A stretch of 64,000 nt of DNA from RUG369 sp050949645 (GCA_050949645.1 JBMNGC010000001.1:372001-436000); one strand, 5' to 3'. Shown: positions 26,267 to 34,986, counted from the stretch's first letter. Notes: generated by a model from the letters alone, not told the origin. A program made the numbers and translations.

Positions 26267-27358
26267 ATGGGTTGGCAATATAGCGAAAAGACCAAGAAAC
26301 TGTTCATGGACGCAATTCAGGGAAAGTCAGGGACGCACGTTGGCGAGCTCGAGAACGCCGACGGGGTGGGGGAGCATGGTTCGGTCGCGTGCGGCGACGC
26401 GCTAAAATTCATGTTCCGCGTCGAGCGCGACCCTGAGGACCCCCTCAAGGACAAGATTGTCGAGGCGAGGTTTCTGACGTTCGGTTGCACGTCGGCGATC
26501 GCGGCCTCCGAGGCGCTCTGTAGAATCATTGAAGAACGCGAGCTCACTCCGATTGAGTCCCTTAAGGTTACGAACCAGGATATCGTTGATTACCTCGAAG
26601 GACTCCCGACGCAGAAGATTCACTGCTCTGTTATGGGCGCGGAGGCGCTCGAGACGGCAGTCTTCGACTGGGCTAAGAAACGCGGCGTCGATATGGACGC
26701 TCTCGGTATCAAGCAACTCAACGTCGACGAACATGAAGGACGTATCGTTTGCTCGTGCTTCGGGATAACGGAGCCGTATCTGCGTCGAAAGATTCGCGAG
26801 CTCAAGCTTCGAACTGTCGACGAAGTGACCGGCGCGATCAAGGCGGGCGGCGCCTGCGGAGCGTGTCGTGGCGAGATTCAGGAAATCATTAATGAAACTT
26901 TGTCGGCCGAGTCCGCCGAATCCCGCGAACAGGAATCAGACGCAGTCAATGTTGTTTCCTCCGCGAATTCCCAATCCGCCAAGGCGCCAGCCGACGCCGG
27001 ATTCGCGCCCCTTCCGCTCGTCTCGGCGACTTCTCAAGGCGACGACGTTCAGAATCCGACGCTCGCGTCGAAGGACGCCGAAGAGAACTCCTTCGTCGAT
27101 CCGCAAGAAGAATACGCCAACGCGTCGCCGTACCAGCGAGCCAAGCTTGTCGAACGAACGATCGAAGAAGAGGTCCGCCCGATTCTCCAGCGCGACGGCG
27201 GCGACCTCGAAATTGTCGATATTAAGGATAACCTTATTTACGTGACCTTCACCGGCGCTTGCGACGGTTGCGACAGCGCCGCTCTGACGCTCGACATGTA
27301 CGTATCGACCACGTTGCAGACGCTCCTTGATCCTAACATCGAAGTCGTGCTTGTCTGA
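26267..27358 (+). CDS. nifU: Three-domain NifU-type Fe-S cluster scaffold
   Basis: 363 residues. The IscU-like domain has C42 in VACGDALKF, C74, and C120 in KIHCSVMG, the three cluster ligands. The central BFD-like [2Fe-2S] domain has C162-X-C164 and C197-X2-C200 (ACGAC). A Ser/Ala/Asp-rich linker (~205-280) leads to the C-terminal Nfu domain with GACDGCDSAAL (Cys near 331 and 334). NifU builds [2Fe-2S]/[4Fe-4S] clusters using sulfur from a NifS-type cysteine desulfurase. No nifS or nitrogenase gene is adjacent, so this is probably the general Fe-S system, as in other anaerobes. Start codon follows AGGAG at about 12 bp. Confidence 0.93.
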   Translation: MGWQYSEKTKKLFMDAIQGKSGTHVGELENADGVGEHGSVACGDALKFMFRVERDPEDPLKDKIVEARFLTFGCTSAIAASEALCRIIEERELTPIESLKVTNQDIVDYLEGLPTQKIHCSVMGAEALETAVFDWAKKRGVDMDALGIKQLNVDEHEGRIVCSCFGITEPYLRRKIRELKLRTVDEVTGAIKAGGACGACRGEIQEIINETLSAESAESREQESDAVNVVSSANSQSAKAPADAGFAPLPLVSATSQGDDVQNPTLASKDAEENSFVDPQEEYANASPYQRAKLVERTIEEEVRPILQRDGGDLEIVDIKDNLIYVTFTGACDGCDSAALTLDMYVSTTLQTLLDPNIEVVLV

Positions 27359-27385
27359 AAACCTTCTTCTTTGAAACGCCTCAAA

Positions 27386-27426
27386 AAGAAAGCGCCCCCT
27401 CCTTTACAGGAAGGGGCGCTTTTTTA
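27386..27426. terminator. Terminator between nifU and rubrerythrin
   Basis: AGCGCCCCCTCCT (27391-27403) pairs with AGGAAGGGGCGCT (27408-27420), one mismatch, loop TTAC, then TTTTTT. The flanking A and T runs make it able to work on both strands, which suits the convergent genes. Confidence 0.92.
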
Positions 27427-27490
27427 TTATCTGAGTCGCTAATAGCGGCTACCGATTTTGCTGACGCAAATGAAGCGTTCTTACAGCGGA

Positions 27491-28045
27491 TCAGTAATTC
27501 GTGCAGTGGATTTCAAAGTAGCTCTGCGAGTGCGCGCAGGTCGGGCAGATCTCCGGAGCTTTCTTTCCGACAGTGACGTGCCCGCAGTTGCGGCATTCCC
27601 AAGCCTTGACGTCGCTCTTGGCGAAGACTTCCTGAGTCTGAACGTTCTTGAGGAGCGCGCGATAACGCTCTTCATGAAGTTTTTCAACGCCAGCAACGCT
27701 TCTGAACTTTGCGGCGAGCTCGGGGAAACCTTCCTTCTCGGCGGTTTCCGCGAAGCCAGCGTACATCTCGGTCCATTCGTAATTCTCACCGTCGGCGGCG
27801 TCGCCAAGGTTGTGCGCCGTATCGCCAATGCCGTTGAGTTCCTTGAACCAGAGCTTCGCGTGCTCTTTCTCATTCTCCGCAGTCTTAAGGAAGAGCGCCG
27901 CAATCTGCTCGAAACCTTCCTTCTTAGCCTTCGACGCGAAGTACGTATACTTGTTTCGCGCCATGGATTCCCCTGCAAACGCAGCTTCAAGATTCTTTTC
28001 AGTCTGCGTGCCGGCATACGGATTCTTCTTTTCGTTTTCGCTCAT
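27491..28045 (-). CDS. rbr: Rubrerythrin
   Basis: 184 residues with ideal AAGGAG before the ATG. The N-terminal four-helix diiron domain has its Glu/His ligands in FAGESMARNKY, ENEKEHAKLW, TEMYAGFAETAEKEG and VEKLHEERY. The C-terminal rubredoxin-like Fe(SCys)4 site is WECRNCGH...EICPTCAHSQ. It reduces hydrogen peroxide in the cytoplasm of anaerobes and microaerophiles, using electrons from NADH or rubredoxin-type donors. Transcribed alone or with the upstream beta-barrel gene; a palindrome just before the ribosome site is a candidate operator. Confidence 0.97.
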   Translation of the reverse strand: MSENEKKNPYAGTQTEKNLEAAFAGESMARNKYTYFASKAKKEGFEQIAALFLKTAENEKEHAKLWFKELNGIGDTAHNLGDAADGENYEWTEMYAGFAETAEKEGFPELAAKFRSVAGVEKLHEERYRALLKNVQTQEVFAKSDVKAWECRNCGHVTVGKKAPEICPTCAHSQSYFEIHCTNY

Positions 28046-28056
28046 TTCTTCTCCTT

Positions 28057-28076
28057 AATTTGTACAAATTCGTACA
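28057..28076 (-). promoter_or_regulatory. Palindromic candidate operator before rubrerythrin
   Basis: AATTTGTACAAATT (28057-28070) is a perfect 14-bp palindrome ending one base before the AAGGAG of rbr. It overlaps a second inverted repeat TGTAC-N6-GTACA (28061-28076). Such placement over the 5' leader or promoter suits a repressor. Which regulator binds is unknown; it is not a clear match to Fur/PerR consensus. Confidence 0.4.
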
Positions 28077-28193
28077 GCGACAAAATTACACTGCCTATCG
28101 CAGTAAAAATTGACACAAATCTTGTCTGGCCAATTATATCGCAAAAGATATTCCCGTCCAGCGACGCCATGGTATAAGATTGCGGTATCGAGG

Positions 28194-29456
28194 CTAGAAT
28201 TTTTTATTGAGGCCCGCGGTAAAAAGATAGTCGACATATTCCTTTGCAAATTCAACGTCGTACTGAAAGTAGAGATCGAGCGTTTCGCGCATCGCGGCGG
28301 CGACCCCTCCGCCGAAGTCGATGCGGTCGCGCGCCATTCGATGACGACCGAACCGAGTCGCGACCGGGAATGGCGTATTGTCGCCGATCGTGTAGATTTC
28401 TCGCTTGCCGAATTCGTGCGACCAGGTTACGAGGAGATAGGGCTTGAGCGTCGCCAGAAGCGTTTCGTGCTCCCAGCTGAAGCGCGAACCAAGCTTGAGT
28501 CGGTACGACGCGTCTGCGAATCCGGACTCATACTTCTTCGACGTCAGGTAGCGCTCAGCGCGCCGCGGCTCATTGAGGTTAAGGATTCGCATGTTGACGA
28601 TCGGTTCTATCCGCGTATAGCCTTTGTCAAATCGCGCTCCGAATTCGAGGTCGAGAAGCCATTGCGACGTGGTAAAGCTATTGAGCGCGCCATTTTCGAG
28701 CAGTCGCTGTTTTTGCCAGTTGCGCGCCAGTCCGAAGGTCGCGTCGACACGCCAGAGCGCGTCAAAGACGCTTAGATGGAAATAGCCTGCGAACGTGTTG
28801 AGCGACGCCTTGTAGACGCCGCTCAAATTAGGCTTGAGATTCGTTTCGTTTCCCTGAAAACCATATCCGATAATTCCATGCCCAAAGATATTCCAGTCCT
28901 GTCCGACGCCGCCGCCCCACGAGCTCACTTTGAATCCTGGCAGATCGGGGTTGGAGCCTTGCGAATCCTGGTCGCCCCAGGCGGCGCTCGTATAGACGAA
29001 AATACGCTTGCGGTACGGAGCAATCGCCAGATTGGAAAGGTTGCCGCCTCGGTAAACCGTTTCGACGAAAGCTTCGTCAGGATTATTCAGAGCGCCGTAT
29101 TCTCCAGATAGCGTCGTAGTTGCGGCGAGCGTTGGCAAATCCAGCGTGTTGGGAGTAAAAATTTCGTGGGGAGGAATTTTGAAATTCTCGTCGAGGCCAA
29201 ACCCCTCAACCCAGCCCGGTCGGGGGATTGGCGTTAATTCGCGCCGTTGAAAGGGATCGATAAACCAAGGCGTCGCGTCGTAAGAGAGACTCCGTTCTAG
29301 AGCGTATTGCGCGTCAAACCAGCTCCATCGCCAGCTCTCAGCGGCCTGATTTTTACGCAGTTCGGCGCAAAATCCGACGTTTGCGGCGCTCAAGAGCGAA
29401 AGAACGCCCAGAACGACGCAAAGGACGAGCTGGACGTTCTTACGACAGCGCTTCAC
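28194..29456 (-). CDS. Outer-membrane autotransporter-type beta-barrel protein
   Basis: 420 residues, GTG start with AAAGGT upstream. Signal peptide VQLVLCVVLGVLSLLSAANVGFCA. The region to ~115 is a short periplasmic or surface segment. From ~135 to the end, alternating amphipathic strands rich in aromatic residues (GHGIIGYGFQGNET, SLNTFAGYFHLSVFD, WQLLDLEFGARFDKG-like) make a ~12-strand barrel. It closes with an aromatic C-terminus (FTAGLNKKF), the usual outer-membrane assembly signal. It lacks a large passenger, so it is either a barrel-only porin/adhesin or a reduced autotransporter. Supports a diderm envelope with an outer membrane. Confidence 0.65.
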   Translation of the reverse strand: MKRCRKNVQLVLCVVLGVLSLLSAANVGFCAELRKNQAAESWRWSWFDAQYALERSLSYDATPWFIDPFQRRELTPIPRPGWVEGFGLDENFKIPPHEIFTPNTLDLPTLAATTTLSGEYGALNNPDEAFVETVYRGGNLSNLAIAPYRKRIFVYTSAAWGDQDSQGSNPDLPGFKVSSWGGGVGQDWNIFGHGIIGYGFQGNETNLKPNLSGVYKASLNTFAGYFHLSVFDALWRVDATFGLARNWQKQRLLENGALNSFTTSQWLLDLEFGARFDKGYTRIEPIVNMRILNLNEPRRAERYLTSKKYESGFADASYRLKLGSRFSWEHETLLATLKPYLLVTWSHEFGKREIYTIGDNTPFPVATRFGRHRMARDRIDFGGGVAAAMRETLDLYFQYDVEFAKEYVDYLFTAGLNKKF

Positions 29457-29608
29457 GACAGCGAACCTTTAAGTTTGGTTGAACATCAAGAGACCGATCG
29501 GCAGGCGAAGAGCGATTGGACGCGTTATTCTCAATGCGAAATTTCTCAGGCAATCGACTCGTCTCTCTTTCTAGTATCTGAGCGAATCGCTGGTTTGTTT
29601 TTTCGGTA

Positions 29609-30214
29609 TTATCGGAAAAACGAGCCTGTATTGACGTCGGCATTGCTGATTGCAGACGGACGCGTCGCCGTCGCGTTGGTTAGGTTGGCGGCGACGCCGG
29701 TCGGTTTGAGGAAGACTGCTTGAGCGACAGTCGTTCTTTCTTCATTGTTCTGGGATACGACGCCGCCGCGTTCAGTCTGGTCGAACCCGATGGTGAGGGA
29801 GTGGGTTTCTTGCGGGCTTAAGATGGCAAGATATCCGCCGCCGTCCTCGTTAATGGCCAGTTCTCCGAAGACCGCGCTGTCGGGATCAATCGGATCTTCT
29901 GGAGTCGTTTGAAGCTTCTGAGCGGTCATGCGCCATGCGCCCATGTGCTCTGCATAGACTCCCTTTTGAACGAAGACCTTGCCGTCGCGAATTTCGACAA
30001 GCGATTCGTTCGTGTCTGGTGAGACGAGCCGTAGACTATTTCGAACGACGAGCGAGTCAACCTCCAGGTTTTTGATCTTCCGAACGGCGGCGCCGCCTTC
30101 TGGATCGGCAGAGTTAGTTCCATCTGAATGCGCCGAAAGATACCAGCCTGTTCCTACAGCGGCTAGAGCGCCGACGATAGCTGAGACGACTGTATTCAAA
30201 AAAGAGCCTGACAT
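29609..30214 (-). CDS. Membrane-anchored protein of unknown function
   Basis: About 201 residues starting at MSGSFLNTVV (30214), six codons inside the longest frame. One hydrophobic segment (~5-25, VVSAIVGALAAVGTGWYLSA) is followed by a beta-rich domain (LEVDSLVVRNSLRLVS, ESLVEIRDGKVFVQKG, GGYLAILSPQETHSLTIGF). The tail is Thr/Asn/Ala-rich. No family or motif is recognised. Same strand as, and 152 bp upstream of, the beta-barrel gene; an envelope role is the most that can be inferred. Confidence 0.5.
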   Translation of the reverse strand: MSGSFLNTVVSAIVGALAAVGTGWYLSAHSDGTNSADPEGGAAVRKIKNLEVDSLVVRNSLRLVSPDTNESLVEIRDGKVFVQKGVYAEHMGAWRMTAQKLQTTPEDPIDPDSAVFGELAINEDGGGYLAILSPQETHSLTIGFDQTERGGVVSQNNEERTTVAQAVFLKPTGVAANLTNATATRPSAISNADVNTGSFFR

Positions 30215-30605
30215 ATGCGACGCCTGACACACCAGTTAGTTGATTGTATTGATTAGAACGCGTTCCGTCGCGTTCGTATTGACACTCTATTACTTTTTTG
30301 AAAATGACGCAAGGTTGATTTCCAGTGAGAAATTCTCTCGAGGCCCAACCCGTTCTTGTTTAAGGGGCGTCTGGTATAATGCCAGGCGATCGATCAAGCG
30401 TCTGGCGGTCGGTGGTGCGAATCGCGGATAATAGCCCCTTTGCCGATTGATTTTTCAGCGGTTGCCGCGCACGCATCTGTCGTTTTCTCGTCAGCGTTCA
30501 GAGCGCTTCCGGCCTGGTCGCGTTTTCGCAATCGGGCGTTGAATCGCACGCCGCAGGCCTTATCCTTTATAAAATTATGAATTCAGCAGAAATGAGGCGC
30601 CGAGC
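30215..30605. other. Divergent intergenic region before the VanZ-Nudix gene
   Basis: No credible gene; the 63-codon forward frame at 30240 has poor codon use. A TATAAT at 30375-30380 in a TG-rich context could be the -10 box of the rightward gene, giving a ~220-nt leader; the best -35, TTCTTG (30354-30359), is only 15 bp away. No recognised riboswitch. Confidence 0.45.
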
Positions 30606-31454
30606 ATGACGTTCGAGAGGATCTTTGAGCAGCTTCGCAAGCCCGCGATGATCGCCGCATGGCTTTATTTCATTTTCATGTGCTATATGCTCTTCACGCC
30701 TCTACCGCCCCTTGCCATCATTCCAGAATTTACCTTTGACGTCATTCACTTTCTTGGGTTCTTGGTTCTAGGAGCGCTTATCGGTCTCGCTCGGAGTCGC
30801 TGGTCCGTGTCGGTCTGGATCGCAATTCTTATCGGTTGGGGCGTCGCTTCGGAATGTATCCAGCCTATCACCGGTCGCGTCTTTGAATATGGCGATATTT
30901 TAGAGGACGCGCTTGGCACGACGGCGGGACTTGTTCTCATTTCTTTTGTACGATGGTCTTTCGTTGATCCTTCGAAGAACCGCGACAAAAGTCTTGGCGG
31001 CGCCGTTGCGCTCCTCTTTCGTCCGCCATTTTCCCTTGACAATCTCGATTCCCTTGACCTGGCGGAGCGTCAGGTTCTCGTAATTCGTCGTTCCGATAAG
31101 GTTATCGCTCCGGGCGCGCTCTGCTTTCCCGGCGGCGGGATCGAGAAGGGCGAGACGCCAGCGGACGCGGCGGTTCGCGAATTTCGCGAGGAGGTTGGCC
31201 TCGATATTCGCGTCGGCGAGATTGTTGCAGAAAACACCACTCCCGGCGGCGCCCCTTTATATTGGCTCGTCGCTGAGCTCGCGGATCCGAACGACCTTGA
31301 CCCCGAGATTCGTGTGAGAAAGGAAGAGGTTGCAAGTTGCGAATGGCTCACGCTTAGCGAATTGTTGGCGGCGCCCGGTTTTCTTCCAAACAATCATGCG
31401 ATTGTGACAGGCATTCTCAAGGGCGAGATTGCGCTCAAAGGTCGTTCGAACTAA
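30606..31454 (+). CDS. VanZ-like membrane domain fused to a Nudix hydrolase
   Basis: 282 residues; GAGG precedes the ATG. Residues ~10-120 carry about four hydrophobic helices with VanZ landmarks (YMLFTPLPPL, DVIHFLGFLVLGALIGLARS, ECIQPITGRVFEYGDILEDALGTTAG). Residues ~150-275 are a complete Nudix fold: the box G-GIEKG-E-TPADAAV-REFREEVGL satisfies GX5EX7REUXEEXGU, so hydrolysis of a nucleoside diphosphate-linked compound is expected. No frameshift is seen at the join, so it is a true fusion. The active site should face the cytoplasm. The substrate is unknown; a membrane- or envelope-precursor-related diphosphate is a guess from the VanZ partner. Confidence 0.82.
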   Translation: MTFERIFEQLRKPAMIAAWLYFIFMCYMLFTPLPPLAIIPEFTFDVIHFLGFLVLGALIGLARSRWSVSVWIAILIGWGVASECIQPITGRVFEYGDILEDALGTTAGLVLISFVRWSFVDPSKNRDKSLGGAVALLFRPPFSLDNLDSLDLAERQVLVIRRSDKVIAPGALCFPGGGIEKGETPADAAVREFREEVGLDIRVGEIVAENTTPGGAPLYWLVAELADPNDLDPEIRVRKEEVASCEWLTLSELLAAPGFLPNNHAIVTGILKGEIALKGRSN

Positions 31455-31758
31455 AAAAGACTTGTCGTATCGGTTGTATTGAAAAAACAGACCTTGATGA
31501 AAAAGTCTGCTTTTTGTTTCTTGAAGCGATAAGACGCATAGATTTAGTCGATTTTTCGTTTTTCTCAAGTCCAGATCTGTTAAAATATCTTCGGCACAGT
31601 AAAAAAGACAGAATAACCAGTTTGGGTTGAGTTTTACAATTTTGCAGCGCGCGGTTTTGCGTATGCCAGCTTTGAACTCAAACCTTTGCGGCGTAATTTA
31701 CAAGACTCCATTCGCAACGCGCTGCTTCTGGACTTTGGACGTCTTAAGAGAGGATTTT
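31455..31758. other. Intergenic region before the metalloprotease gene
   Basis: It holds the terminator at 31482-31518 and then ~240 bp of upstream region. An in-frame extension of the protease upstream to 31627 exists but lacks a ribosome site and would bury the signal peptide. No clear promoter boxes. Confidence 0.5.
31482..31518 (+). terminator. Terminator of the VanZ-Nudix gene
   Basis: AAAAAACAGAC pairs with GTCTGCTTTTT (core CAGAC 31488-31492 / GTCTG 31505-31509, extended by A/T pairs), with the T-run forming the right flank. It lies 27 bp after the stop. Confidence 0.65.
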
Positions 31759-34700
31759 ATGAAACGTTGCTACCTTTTTACAGCTTTGCTTCTGGCTGGC
31801 GGTCTCTGCTGCTCGGTCTATGCTGACGAAGACCAGGCGACGCCGGTTCCTGATACCGGCGAGGCCGCGCAGGTCGAAGAACCTGCTTCTATTGCGTTGC
31901 CGGTCCAACTTCCTTCCGACGAACTGCGACCGTTCGACCAGGTTGTTCCTGAGGCGACTCGACTGGGAGGACCGATCTCAACTTTCCGCAAAAAGGACAA
32001 TCTATATTGGGAGCTCACCAATTCGCATTATGGCGTCGACTATATTTGCGTTGTTTCAATAGCTCGCGGAATTGGCACGTCTTCAGTTTACGGCGGTCAG
32101 TCGATCGGCTTTGGCGACGACATGATCTGGCGTTTTCGTAAGGTCGAGGATCGCGTGCAGCTCGTGCGCCGCAATTATCGCTATCGCGCTAACGGCGGCC
32201 CCGATGCGGAATCGTTACGCGTTGCGTTTACTGACAGCGTTATCTTCAGTCTTCCAATTATCGCGAGGGGGCCCTCCGGCGGCGACGTGGTCGACGTCAC
32301 TAGTCTTTTTATGAGCGATGCGATTTCAAATGTTGGAGGCGGGTATCTTGGCGGCTCCTTCGCTCGCGATCGTTCGACTTGGGAAAAGGTCAAGGCCTTC
32401 AAGGATAATCTTGAGCTTGAGGTTGCCGCGACGTACTCGCTTGGTCGCGGTTCGAGCGAGACGATCGTCGATCTTCGCGGCGCGACCGTTTACGTCCACT
32501 ATTCGATCAGTCGGCTCAAGGACGACGGGTACAAACCGCGCCTTGCCGACGAACGAGTCGGATACTTCAATTCTGCCGTTCGCGACGTAAGCAATAAGAC
32601 GGCCGACGACAACTTTGTTCGCTACATCAACCGATGGCACCTCCAGAAACTTGAACCAAACGCCGAAATGTCGCTTCCTAAGAAGCCGATCGTCTACTGG
32701 CTCGATAAGGCGACCCCTTACGAATACCGCAAGACGCTTCGCGACGGCGTTCTCGAATGGAACAAGGCGTTTGAGAAGGCTGGTTTCTATAACGCGATTG
32801 AGGTTCGCCAGCAGGAAGACAACGACGAATGGGACCCCGAAGATATTAACTATAACACGATTCGATGGAGCGCTACGCAGACCGGATTCTCCATTGGACC
32901 GAGCCGCGTCAATCCAGAGACGGGTCAGATCCTCGATGCGGACGTCGTTCTTTCGGTCGGGTTCCTGAGCAGCTGGACGCGGCAGTTCGACCTTTATACA
33001 TCAGATCAGCTGATGGATAAATTCTACGGACGCAGTTCTACCGGCATGGATAACGGTCTCGACGCGCAGCGTCGTCTGGAAGAGGCTGCGGCGCGTAGCG
33101 AGTCCAACTCCGACCTGGAGCTCTTCTATGCTCAGCAGTTTGGTCTTGCACACACCTTCTTCGACGTCATGACCGTCGAGGCGCTCGACGCCATCGACGC
33201 GGACTTCGTTGAAGTCGCTGCGAACAACGACGAACAGAGCGAGCAGGAAGTGTCCGAGACGGAAGAAGACGAGGCCCAGATCGCTGCCGCACGTGAAGTT
33301 GCCGACAAGGCGATTGACGCTGCAAACAAAGCGTCCGAGCTTGCGAAGCAGGCGTCTGACGAGCTCGAGCAGGTTAAGGAACAACTTGCCAAGGCGAACG
33401 AGTCAGACGAGAGCCTCCGCAAGAGCCTTGAGGAAACGCGCGAAGCGTTAGAAAAGAAGGCCCAGGACGCGCTCGACGTCGCTAATAATGCGAAGACGGT
33501 CGCCGACGCCGCCGCGAAGCGCCTCGCCGAAGTTGAAAAATTCGTGGAAGAACTCAAGGCAGAGAGAGAAAAGAAGGCAGCTGCCGACAAGGAGCAGGCT
33601 GATAAGGACGCGGCGAACAAAGCGAAAGCCGACAAAGAAAGGGCAGAAAAAGAGGCCAAGGAACGACTTGAGAAGGAAAGAAATAAGCTCATTGACCAAG
33701 GATTGCGTCAGCTTGTTACTCACGAGGTTGGACACACGCTTGGTCTGCGCCACAACTTTATCCAGAGTACTCTCCACACCCTTGATGAGATTAACGACGC
33801 CTCCAAATGGACCGAACACGGTTTCGTCGGCTCCATTATGGAATATGCGCCCGTCAATATCATGCCTAAGGGCGAAAAGCAGGGCGACTACTTCTCCTAT
33901 CGTCTTGGCGAATATGACGAATGGGCGATTGAATACGGCTACCGCGTCTTCCCTGGTAAATCAGGAGAGGCTGAAAAGGCAGAACTTGATAAGATTGCTT
34001 CCAAGCAGTCGTTGCCCGAACATAAATTCGCGACCGACGAAGATTGCTACGGCGTGACCGTCAATCCTTACGTCAATATCTGGGATCTCGGCTCGAGTCC
34101 TTTGGAATATGCAAAGGTCCGAACAAGGCTCGTTGACCAGCTGCTGCCCGGGCTCAACGATCGCATCATCGAAGACGGCGAAAGCTATGCGCCGATGCGC
34201 TCCCGCTTTAACATGCTGATTAACTGGAAAGTCGGCGGCATGGTCTTTGCGGCGAACTATATCGGCGGTATGATTGTTAACCGCGATTTCAAAGGCGATG
34301 AAAACGGTCAGAAGCCGTTCCAGGTTGTGCCCGCTAAGGAACAGCGCGAGGCGCTCGATTTCCTCGCGGTTCATTGCTTTGGCGTCGACGCGTATAAGAT
34401 TCCAAAAGAGCTCTTTGATTATCTCGCGCCGAATCGTTGGCTCCATTGGGGCTCTAGCGTTCCGTCACGCTATGACTACGACGTCCACGCGAACATTCTT
34501 TCGATGCAGACAACGATCCTCAACCAGCTGCTGAGTAGCTCGACGCTTGGGCGTCTTGCCGACGCTGAAATGCGGGTTCCGGACGGCGAGGACGTTTTCT
34601 CGAGCGCTGAACTTCTTGATAAGCTCGATAGCGCGATTTATCAGGAAATTAACGACGCCGTCAAGGCTCTCAAAGAGAATCCGGAGGGCAAAGTGGAGGT

Positions 34701-34986
34701 TAAGATTTCGTCGACGCGCCGCAACTTGCAACGCGTCTATCTCCAGAAGCTTATCTCCGCGACCAACGACTCCGCGACGAGCGCCGGCCTGCGCGACTTC
34801 AACGCGCTTGCTCGAATGCGTCTTAAGATGCGCGCCGCCGATATCGACCAGCTTCTCAACAGCGACCGTGTCGATTTCAAGAATGCGAACGGACGCGGCG
34901 ACGATCCTTACGCTCGCGCGTACCTGATCGATTGTCAGGAGAAGATCAGACAGGCCCTTGACGCCGTGACGACGATCGGCGGTTAA
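31759..34986 (+). CDS. Secreted zinc metalloprotease (DUF5117-type) with coiled-coil insert
   Basis: 1075 residues. AGAGAGGA before ATG 31759 and a signal peptide (LFTALLLAGGLCCSVYA) fix the start. The zinc site is HEVGHTLGLRHNF (His near 655, 659, 665), followed by a Met-turn SIMEYAP, as in metzincin-like proteases with DUF5117/DUF4953 domains. N-terminal beta domains (YWELTNSHYGVDYICVVSIARGIG; KDDGYKPRLADERVGYF) and the pre-catalytic region (PIVYWLDKATPYEYRKTLRDGV) match the family. Between ~480 and 650, directly before the zinc helix, is a ~170-residue Lys/Glu/Ala coiled coil that is not part of the family as I know it. A C-terminal helical domain follows. Single-gene unit between terminators. 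Confidence 0.85.
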   Translation: MKRCYLFTALLLAGGLCCSVYADEDQATPVPDTGEAAQVEEPASIALPVQLPSDELRPFDQVVPEATRLGGPISTFRKKDNLYWELTNSHYGVDYICVVSIARGIGTSSVYGGQSIGFGDDMIWRFRKVEDRVQLVRRNYRYRANGGPDAESLRVAFTDSVIFSLPIIARGPSGGDVVDVTSLFMSDAISNVGGGYLGGSFARDRSTWEKVKAFKDNLELEVAATYSLGRGSSETIVDLRGATVYVHYSISRLKDDGYKPRLADERVGYFNSAVRDVSNKTADDNFVRYINRWHLQKLEPNAEMSLPKKPIVYWLDKATPYEYRKTLRDGVLEWNKAFEKAGFYNAIEVRQQEDNDEWDPEDINYNTIRWSATQTGFSIGPSRVNPETGQILDADVVLSVGFLSSWTRQFDLYTSDQLMDKFYGRSSTGMDNGLDAQRRLEEAAARSESNSDLELFYAQQFGLAHTFFDVMTVEALDAIDADFVEVAANNDEQSEQEVSETEEDEAQIAAAREVADKAIDAANKASELAKQASDELEQVKEQLAKANESDESLRKSLEETREALEKKAQDALDVANNAKTVADAAAKRLAEVEKFVEELKAEREKKAAADKEQADKDAANKAKADKERAEKEAKERLEKERNKLIDQGLRQLVTHEVGHTLGLRHNFIQSTLHTLDEINDASKWTEHGFVGSIMEYAPVNIMPKGEKQGDYFSYRLGEYDEWAIEYGYRVFPGKSGEAEKAELDKIASKQSLPEHKFATDEDCYGVTVNPYVNIWDLGSSPLEYAKVRTRLVDQLLPGLNDRIIEDGESYAPMRSRFNMLINWKVGGMVFAANYIGGMIVNRDFKGDENGQKPFQVVPAKEQREALDFLAVHCFGVDAYKIPKELFDYLAPNRWLHWGSSVPSRYDYDVHANILSMQTTILNQLLSSSTLGRLADAEMRVPDGEDVFSSAELLDKLDSAIYQEINDAVKALKENPEGKVEVKISSTRRNLQRVYLQKLISATNDSATSAGLRDFNALARMRLKMRAADIDQLLNSDRVDFKNANGRGDDPYARAYLIDCQEKIRQALDAVTTIGG

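Noticed and set aside
31627..31758. N-terminal extension of the metalloprotease
   Set aside because: No ribosome site upstream, and it would hide a good signal peptide that begins at 31759 behind AGAGAGGA.
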